From: an uncultured Aquimarina sp. | GTDB taxonomy: Bacteria; Bacteroidota; Bacteroidia; Flavobacteriales; Flavobacteriaceae | Reading direction: 5' to 3' | Length of the DNA: 64,000 bases | Assembly (NCBI GenBank): GCA_947496705.1 | Contig: CANMDW010000020.1 | Location: forward strand, 34,258 to 98,257 | Shown here: positions 56,844 through 64,000 of the stretch, piece by piece | Layout of the letters: each line of letters begins with the position of its first letter | Position numbering within the stretch: the first letter of the stretch is position 1 | Translations under genes and position numbers: made by a program | The notes under the pieces: model-generated | Seen by the model: the letters and a program-made list of their open reading frames with translations, nothing else | Database searches by the model: none | Told to the model about the DNA's origin: nothing

Positions 56844-59800
56844 TTAGTATTCATCAACCGGTGGATCGGTATCACCGCCTCCACCACCGCTGCCACCGCC
56901 TTCAGGCCGTACCGTGATATAAGAGGTCACACTGTTTTCTAGCTCTACCCCGGTTTTGGTATCCCTTGCCCTGCAATGAAAGGTATAGCTTCCGGTCTCA
57001 TTTGGTCCGTAGGAATAAGTTGTCCTATTGGTTCCACCGGTCCCGGGGCCGATAGGGCCATCCATAGACCAGCTATAGACATAGGAACCAGATCCCCTGC
57101 CGGCATCTATTTCAAACCGTACCGACTGTCCTCTTGTAATCGTTTCTGAGGTAGTGGCATAGGGCCCATTGATCACCATACGATTGTGGATATATACTTT
57201 TCTGGTCACTTCTTTGAAATGATTGGCAAGTTGGGTATCGATGACCCTAAATTTGATGGTATAGGTACCTTTGGACCCAAAATGTTTTGAGAAGGAGGTA
57301 CCTGTAGCAGATTGTTTAACGCCATTGAAATACCATTCATAGCGTCGGTGTCCCGAGCCTTCTCCGATATTCTGGGCATTCATGTTGACGGTCCTTCCCG
57401 CCAGGTAGTGCCCTGGCTCCCCATTATTTAGCGAAGGAAGATGGATCTTTGGAGTGTTGAGGGGTTTATATATAGTAACATTGACACTTTTTGTAATAGG
57501 GGCCTGATCGGTACGTGCATCTCTTACAGTACAGGACACATTGTAGGTTCCTTTGGTACTAAAGGATTTTTGAAGTGTGTAATAATTACTTACAGGAGCG
57601 CCCCCATTTATTTTCCATTCATATAGATACTTGTCTGAGCCACCACTTCGTGAAACATTAAAATCAATAGGGACTCCTGTGAGGGCTTTTGTTTTAGTTG
57701 CAGTAATGCTTTTCAATACAAAGGGATTATAGGCATATAAGGTGATATTTCCTTCTTTATAATGATCTGGTATTCGTGTATCGATCACCTTAAATTTCAC
57801 ATGATAGTTTCCTGTTGCAACAGGGGTATAGCTAAAGCTTGTACCTGTAGCACTTTGTTTTACCCCTTTTAGGTACCACTCATAGGTTTTATGTCCCGAT
57901 CCCCCGCCTATATTGGAGGTAACAAGATCTATTTTGGTACCTTTCACAACGTAGTTATTTACAACAGCATCTACCCTGGGGTTTGTTAAGGGTTGATGAA
58001 CTTGTATGGTTTTGCTTACTTCTGCAAAATGGCCAGGGATAATATCATCTTTTACTATGAATTTTATGATATGTGCTCCTGCATCAAATGATTGATTGAT
58101 TGATCCCCCATTTGCCAGTAGTTTAACCGAATCCACATACCATTCATAAGTCCTTTTGCCAGAACCCCCTCCAACATTTAGTACTTTAAACCTTGTGGAT
58201 ATTCCTGCTGCTGCATGCTCGGGGGTGATAGAAGGCGTGGTCAAAGGGGGATAGGCCCTAATGCTTCCGGAAAATGACTTGAAGGCCCCTGTTGCTTTAT
58301 CCACCACCTTGCAATGAATGGTTTTATCACCCGGCGTAGCAAAGGTATGGGATATAGAGGATGCTGTACCCGGAACTATGTGTCCATCGATCTTCCATTC
58401 GTAAAGAAAACTTCCGGAACCGCCAGTACTATTTGCCGTTATGGTCACAGCAACACCTGTCAAAGCAGGGGGAGTGGTAAAAGTAGTTGTGATCTCATCA
58501 AAACTACCTCCCTTATCCCCTTCATAATTATAGTTGTATTTCTGTAGTACTTTATTATTGGCATCTGCAGTATAATCCAGACGGTTCAAATGATCATATC
58601 GGTAATAGGTGGTATATCCTGTAGGATCGGTCATACTGGTGATCCCAACCAATGGGTCGTAAGTATAAGTAGTGACCAGGGCGTTGGGTAAGGCCTCTCT
58701 TAAGGCATTCAGGCTTTGTCGCAAAGCCCCTTCTTTACCTATATTTCCGGTAGTACGGTCATTATCGGCATTGGATTGGGTTTTAAGATTACTTACAAAA
58801 CCTGCTACCTGATCATAAGTGGCATTGTCAATTTTTGCGATAGGATATTGATCCTGATAGCCCCAGATATAGACGATATGACTTCCATCGGCTTTAGACA
58901 CCTCGAGTGGATTACCATGATTGTCATGCTGATGAAAAGTAACCCGTGGTTCCAGGATGTTGATAGAAGAAGGTATTCCTTTTAGGGTTTGTAATGCTTT
59001 TTTGGCGATAATCGTGGTATTGGCAGGGCCATATCTATAGAGGTTCCTTTCTGTAGATAGCAAGGTTTCTTCATTCCCTTTCTTTTTATAGTTGGCTACC
59101 TGTATGGGTGTGGCAATTCGATGTTTGTTTGGTGCCTTGAGACGATCAATCACATTATAGTCTTGCTGAAGCAGATCGCCCCCTTGCAACGAAGACACCG
59201 TAGTGACATCATCGGGATAGGCATATCTTGTAATAAACACTTCACCATTACTATTGGCAGACCGGGTTTCTTTCAGATAGTTACGATCGTTATAGGCAGA
59301 CTCTACGCGTTGGGTAGTGATCGTTGGGGTAGTGCCATCATAAAAATATTCTTTGGTACCTTTTACCTCTTGGATATATCGCTTGTGGCGCTCCCGATAT
59401 CGTTGTACGGTATGGTCACCGATGATCATCTGCTCTCCCAGAACCGTATTGGGGTAGAGCTCAGATCCCGGAGAATCGCAATCGGAATGGATATCTTCAC
59501 TCAGGCTGATCTTAAAGCTCCAGGGATAGTTATCCCTGATATATGGGGGTTGTTGATCGGTGGGTTTTCCCACCTCTTTATAGGCATAAATCGTATGGGA
59601 CACAGGTTTTACAGTATCCCTGGCGGTATCATATTGCACGACGCCTTCTTCCCATATCCGGGATTCTGACAGGTCCCGATCTTTTGGATAGAGGATAAAA
59701 TCTGCTTTAGATGACGGGCGGTGTGGAATATAATGGGTCCAGGTATATCCTTTGGGATAGTGTTTGATGATTTTTTTTGCATTTCTTAAACTAGTCAATA

Positions 59801-62009
59801 TCGGGAAACCATCGGGATTAAACCCTCCTGTTAAATCACCACTATCGTCTATAGGCACTTCTTCTTTGATGAATTCCTCGGCTTCTTTTACCCATTCGTA
59901 GTATACCGGGTAGCCCTGTGCCTCATCCAGGGTACTATACCGCTTTATAGAATACACATCCTGAAAGAAGGCATAGATATGGGGTGGTTTATCATCAGGA
60001 TTATCAAAACTACAACTAGCGGTTATATTAAACCGGGTGGCTTCTACTTTGTTTTGTACCAGATATCCCGAGGATACCCCCTGTGCATCATCATAGTCAA
60101 AATATTTTTTGGTCGTTTTTGCTGTTTGGGGATCATAGGTCTCAATACTGGCCACACGGATACCTCCCACCTTTCTACTGATAGGGGCATCAGACACAGG
60201 CTGATGAAACTGTACTTTTATTTGTCCAAAAGCATCCGATAAGCGGTGCAATCTGTTCCTGACAGAAAATCTATAGGTACCCGGTTCTATAATGATGCGT
60301 CCTCCCGAAGTTTGGGTCTGGTCGATATATTCTGAAGGGTCACCTCCATCAACCTCATAATCATCTCCAAGGGTAGGGCACATACGGGGTATATACACAT
60401 TAGAACCATCATTGGTCACCTCTCGTAAATGTGCTGCATTGGTATAATAATCATCAGAGACCAGGTTTGCACTGGATAACGGACAGAGGTCATTTCTGGT
60501 AATGCGAAGTTGTAACCGGGTATTGTCGCGGGTACCCCGCATGGTAGAGCTAATTCGCGCAATGGTAGGCCTATCGAAAGTATAGCTAAAGCTTACTCCT
60601 TTTTCCATAGGCTCATCCAAATCCCTTTTAGACTGTAACCGTACTACTATTTGCCTGTTTAAATGTATATCTGGATTATTTTCTCCGGGATATCCCCTTA
60701 TTTCATTTTGCTCATAGTTGATGGTAGCATACCCTCCTGTAGGATAGGTGATTTTCTTCATAGCCCCCTTAAGGGTACTATAGAAGTTTGGTGCTTTATC
60801 TGCATCAAATCGGGAATTGGGGATATTTAGTGCAAACTCATTACTTTGTCCGTTATAAAACCCCCAGTTATCCTGGTTTACCGGAAACCTGGTTTTGGAC
60901 AAAAAGAATTCGGGCATGGTAGTATTGTGATATTCAAAACCATAATAGTCTTCACCCCGATCGGTGATTTGGGTCAATACATCCCTGGGGCCTTCATAAG
61001 AAAGATCATAGTGATGAATAGTTTGCCCTTTATTGTTTTTTACCACAATATTGGTATACAACTTTCTGCCCTCTTTTTCCCCTATGGTGAAGGTAACAGC
61101 GCCCTGATCAAAGAGAATCCTGAAGAGTAATTTTCGATTGATATTGGTCTTACTCATGGTATGCTCATAGGTTCCTCTTGTTCCCGGCGGTATCTCACCA
61201 GGCCCGACATAATTAGTGGCATAAGCACCATAGGCATTAAAATCATAACTCTCATAGCGGTCATCTGCATACTGAAACCGAATGCTGCGCCCATTGGGAT
61301 AAAGTATCCGGGTGAGGTTCCAGGCAGTGGTATGTTCTTGCAAGGTAAACGGGCTCTCATCGGTAGTATCGTTTTTTTCTACATCAGAGAACTCATAGAT
61401 GATCCCTGCATCGTCGATTACCGAGATCATTTCATCAGAAAAGGATACTTTGTTATTATGGTCTGATAGATAGATGGGGTTATTGTATTGATCGAGTTTA
61501 AAGGAAAACCGGACATTGCCAACACTTACATTATATTTATCTACCTGGGAATCATATTTTCCATCCCTAAAATTTCTAAAGTCTTCTAAAGAGATATCCC
61601 CTGATTGTAAATAGGTGTCTATTTTTTGTTTGATTTTACGGGTGGTATCATAATAGCCATACGGCACATCATCTGGATTTCCGCGTACTTCACGAACCAC
61701 AGTGCCATTGCCAGATAAAAACCACCCTAATCCGGTCATAGAGGGTTTTCCTTCCAGAATGAGCCCTCCATAACCGTATTCTAAAGAAATGGGCCAGCTA
61801 TATTGTCCAACGGGAATGGTGTATACCGGTACAGAGAACTGCATACGTCCGGTAAGGGTACTGGGTGCAAAGTTTTTAAAATTTCCCAGCGATCCTGCTT
61901 CGGGAGAAACCGGGGAGAATTGTAATTGCTTATCGAAATTGGTTGCCCCTCCCTGGGAGATGGCCGCATAAGCAACCAACAGTACTAATAGTGTAATTTT
62001 ATTTTTCAT
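56844..62009 (-). CDS. giant secreted Rhs-like protein with C-terminal PKD/Ig-like repeats
   Basis: Signal peptide; FSPVSPEAGSLGNFKNFAPSTLTGRMQFSVPVYTIPVGQYSWPISLEYGYGG; YDHLNRLDYTADANNKVLQKYNY; about six tandem GGGSGxxxYEWYxxG...FKVxDxxxPxH repeats. Confidence 0.93.
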   Translation of the reverse strand: MKNKITLLVLLVAYAAISQGGATNFDKQLQFSPVSPEAGSLGNFKNFAPSTLTGRMQFSVPVYTIPVGQYSWPISLEYGYGGLILEGKPSMTGLGWFLSGNGTVVREVRGNPDDVPYGYYDTTRKIKQKIDTYLQSGDISLEDFRNFRDGKYDSQVDKYNVSVGNVRFSFKLDQYNNPIYLSDHNNKVSFSDEMISVIDDAGIIYEFSDVEKNDTTDESPFTLQEHTTAWNLTRILYPNGRSIRFQYADDRYESYDFNAYGAYATNYVGPGEIPPGTRGTYEHTMSKTNINRKLLFRILFDQGAVTFTIGEKEGRKLYTNIVVKNNKGQTIHHYDLSYEGPRDVLTQITDRGEDYYGFEYHNTTMPEFFLSKTRFPVNQDNWGFYNGQSNEFALNIPNSRFDADKAPNFYSTLKGAMKKITYPTGGYATINYEQNEIRGYPGENNPDIHLNRQIVVRLQSKRDLDEPMEKGVSFSYTFDRPTIARISSTMRGTRDNTRLQLRITRNDLCPLSSANLVSDDYYTNAAHLREVTNDGSNVYIPRMCPTLGDDYEVDGGDPSEYIDQTQTSGGRIIIEPGTYRFSVRNRLHRLSDAFGQIKVQFHQPVSDAPISRKVGGIRVASIETYDPQTAKTTKKYFDYDDAQGVSSGYLVQNKVEATRFNITASCSFDNPDDKPPHIYAFFQDVYSIKRYSTLDEAQGYPVYYEWVKEAEEFIKEEVPIDDSGDLTGGFNPDGFPILTSLRNAKKIIKHYPKGYTWTHYIPHRPSSKADFILYPKDRDLSESRIWEEGVVQYDTARDTVKPVSHTIYAYKEVGKPTDQQPPYIRDNYPWSFKISLSEDIHSDCDSPGSELYPNTVLGEQMIIGDHTVQRYRERHKRYIQEVKGTKEYFYDGTTPTITTQRVESAYNDRNYLKETRSANSNGEVFITRYAYPDDVTTVSSLQGGDLLQQDYNVIDRLKAPNKHRIATPIQVANYKKKGNEETLLSTERNLYRYGPANTTIIAKKALQTLKGIPSSINILEPRVTFHQHDNHGNPLEVSKADGSHIVYIWGYQDQYPIAKIDNATYDQVAGFVSNLKTQSNADNDRTTGNIGKEGALRQSLNALREALPNALVTTYTYDPLVGITSMTDPTGYTTYYRYDHLNRLDYTADANNKVLQKYNYNYEGDKGGSFDEITTTFTTPPALTGVAVTITANSTGGSGSFLYEWKIDGHIVPGTASSISHTFATPGDKTIHCKVVDKATGAFKSFSGSIRAYPPLTTPSITPEHAAAGISTRFKVLNVGGGSGKRTYEWYVDSVKLLANGGSINQSFDAGAHIIKFIVKDDIIPGHFAEVSKTIQVHQPLTNPRVDAVVNNYVVKGTKIDLVTSNIGGGSGHKTYEWYLKGVKQSATGTSFSYTPVATGNYHVKFKVIDTRIPDHYKEGNITLYAYNPFVLKSITATKTKALTGVPIDFNVSRSGGSDKYLYEWKINGGAPVSNYYTLQKSFSTKGTYNVSCTVRDARTDQAPITKSVNVTIYKPLNTPKIHLPSLNNGEPGHYLAGRTVNMNAQNIGEGSGHRRYEWYFNGVKQSATGTSFSKHFGSKGTYTIKFRVIDTQLANHFKEVTRKVYIHNRMVINGPYATTSETITRGQSVRFEIDAGRGSGSYVYSWSMDGPIGPGTGGTNRTTYSYGPNETGSYTFHCRARDTKTGVELENSVTSYITVRPEGGGSGGGGGDTDPPVDEY

Positions 62010-62249
62010 AAAAGATTGAAATTTAAAATTTTCCTAAGTGCCAACCTGCCCTATAAAGAGCAAATCAACAACTCGAAAAAGATTGTTTTTTGTTTTTCTG
62101 GTACAATATTAAATCACGCCAGTTTCATTTTTTGAAACTCTGAACACTTTTACGTTAAAGTTTAGTTAAAAGTTTGAAGTCCGAAGTCCGATGCCGGATG
62201 TCAGATGTTCAAATTCTGTCGGCCTAACCCGTAACCCGCAACTCTTCAT

Positions 62250-63200
62250 CCCTCACAGCGCAGCGTCTCTACCTGGAACCTGTAGACAAGCTCACACCTC
62301 CTTCCTTTTGTCACCCCCAACCCCTAAAGGGGAGTAACTCCCTACTGTACTTTAACTACCGACTTCGGTCTTCTATCTTCGGTTTTCCTGCTGAACCCAT
62401 AACTCATAATTAAACTTTTAGTATGAACACCCCCTTAGTCCCTGCCTAGCCGGCAGGCAGGCCCCTCAAGGGGGAAAATACTCTCTTTATTGGTTATGTT
62501 TGCTTCGGTCTTCCGACTCCTCATACCTCACAGTGCAGCGTTCTCGAACCTCCTTCCTTTTATCACCCCCGGCCCCTAAAGGGGAGTAACTCCCTACTGT
62601 ACTTTAACTACCGACTTCGGCCTTCGGACTTCCGTCTTCCGACTCCTCATGCCTCACAGCGTAGCGTTCTCGAACCTCATTCCTTTTATTACCCCCAACC
62701 CCTAAAGGGGAGTAACTCCCTACTGTACTTTAACTACCGACTTCGGACTTCGGTCTTCCGACTCCTCATACCTCACAGTGCAGCGTCTATACCTGGAACC
62801 TGTAGACAAGCTCACACCTCCTTCCTCAGCTTTCCGTTTTCTGTCTTCCGTCCTCGGACATCGGACATCGGTCTTCCGACTCCTCATACCTCACAGCGCA
62901 GCGTTCTCGAACCTCCTTCCTTTTATCACCCCCGGCCCCTAAAGGGGAGTAACTCCCTACTGTACTTTAACTACCGACTTCGGACTTCGGTCTTCCGACT
63001 CCTCATACCTCACAGTGCAGCGTTCTCGAACCTCCTTCCTTTTATTACCCCCAACCCCTAAAGGGGAGTAACTCCCTACTGTACTTTAACTACCGACTTC
63101 GGACTTCCGTCTTCCGTCTCCTCATGCCTCACAGTGCAGCGTTCTCACGCTCCTTCCTCAACTTTCCGTTTTCTGTCTTCCGTCATCGGACTTCGGACTT
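62250..63200. repeat. ~119-bp tandem/complex non-coding repeat array
   Basis: CCTCACAGYGCAGCG recurs near 62254, 62526, 62652, 62770, 62889, 63009 and 63127; ACCCC(CA/GG)CCCCTAAAGGGGAGTAACTCCCTACTGTACTTTAACTACCGACTTCGG recurs near 62312, 62562, 62690, 62926 and 63046. Confidence 0.9.
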
Positions 63201-63216
63201 CGGTCTTCATTCCATA

Positions 63217-63489
63217 TCACCCCACAAAAGGATTGATCTCGGGGGGGTATCGTTCGCTGGTAAAAAAACCAAAGCGAAACCCTACGGCTTCATCATAGAC
63301 AAAGCTTTGTTTGGTAAAGTCATAGGTAATGGGGGCATCCCATTCTTTCATCAGGTTGATAATGCGGTATAGCTTGGTTTTTGAGATCCCTAATTTGTAT
63401 GCCAGCTCTTCGGGATTTCCTGTGGCCTGTAGGCGGGCCAGCTGATCGATACGTTCTAAGAGGGCAATGTGTTGGATGATGATTTTCAT
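63217..63489 (-). CDS. small HTH-domain protein
   Basis: ALLERIDQLARLQATGNPEELAYKLGISKTKLYRIINLMKEWDAPITYDFTKQSFVY. Confidence 0.85.
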   Translation of the reverse strand: MKIIIQHIALLERIDQLARLQATGNPEELAYKLGISKTKLYRIINLMKEWDAPITYDFTKQSFVYDEAVGFRFGFFTSERYPPEINPFVG

Positions 63490-63631
63490 GATTTTCGGTG
63501 TTTAGTGATTTGTATTTTTTGCACATTTTCTATTGACGATTGGGGTAGGGGGTTTAATGATTAGTTTTCAGGGATTGTGTCGTGTACCCACTTCAGAAGT
63601 ACCCCCTCCCACTTCGGGAGTACCCCGGGGG

Positions 63632-63790
63632 ACTTCAAAAGTTAAAGATCCGGGTACCTTTGTCAGTTGACCCACTTCATTACTGGGGGTAGGGTACTTC
63701 AAAAGTTAAAGATCCGCGTAAGTTTGTCAGTTGACCCACTTCATAACCAGGTCGACCCTGTAGATTTGTCAGTTGACCCACTTCATTACT
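63632..63790. repeat. 64-bp direct repeat, about 2.4 copies, upstream of the HTH gene
   Basis: ACTTCAAAAGTTAAAGATCCG at 63632 and 63696; TTTGTCAGTTGACCCACTTCAT at 63659, 63723 and 63765. Confidence 0.9.
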
Positions 63791-64000
63791 AGGCTGCCCC
63801 AGTTATTTTGCAGGTTGGCCCGGTAAATTGACAGGCTGACGTATAAATTTTGTTATAGAACTCTGCTTTTTTTTTACACAGAGGTGGGATAAGGTCACCG
63901 CGAGCGTTGTTATGATAAGCTGGGGAAGGGGGTGGATAACATGCCAGTCGGTGACCTATATCGTGTCACTTTATTCCGGGGCTTCGGGTTGCTGTTCGGT

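Noticed and set aside
62030-63216. Hidden protein gene or rRNA/tRNA in the large gap
   Set aside because: No ORF over 60 aa with coding character; sequence is explained by tandem repeats and no tRNA-like fold was recognised.
1-64000. Antiphage defence island
   Set aside because: No restriction-modification, CBASS, retron, Cas or similar signature proteins were recognised in any of the ORFs.

Overview
AT-rich 64 kb chromosomal window, most likely from a marine Flavobacteriaceae-type Bacteroidota (inferred from Rhs/PKD proteins, STN-type TonB receptor, FecR/ECF pair, GIN/PspC/PadR cluster and AT-rich intergenics). No rRNA, tRNA or convincing CRISPR array was seen. Main blocks: (1) 1-18.6 kb: catabolic/uptake region with a truncated D-aminoacylase-like amidohydrolase, class IV aminotransferase, glycerate kinase, SLC13-type transporter, two paralogous TonB-dependent receptors with ECF sigma and FecR, then an operon of WD40 protein, FAH-family hydrolase, cytochrome c/sorbosone dehydrogenase-like protein and GntP permease; (2) 19-26 kb: DUF6261-like gene, a 40-bp tandem array, a decayed IS66-like transposase fragment missed by the ORF track, a Tat-exported enolase-superfamily protein, a MITE-like element and a TonB receptor reduced to a 46-aa stub; (3) 26-46.7 kb: mostly ordinary core genes (trxB, GIN/PspC/PadR cluster, LysR, MoxR-DUF58-SpoIIM-RDD cluster); (4) 46.7-50.7 kb: a second, related 40-bp tandem array directly upstream of an orphan GG-leader RiPP-like precursor, then cyclophilin, NUDIX and acyltransferase genes; (5) 50.7-64 kb: an Rhs-type polymorphic-toxin locus with C-terminal HNH nuclease, two putative immunity genes, a probable orphan OmpA-like C-terminal module, two decayed XRE-regulator tails at module edges, a 1721-aa PKD/Rhs-like partner, about 1 kb of ~119-bp tandem non-coding repeats, and a small HTH gene with 64-bp repeats upstream. 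All family calls are by reading protein motifs; no database search was run.
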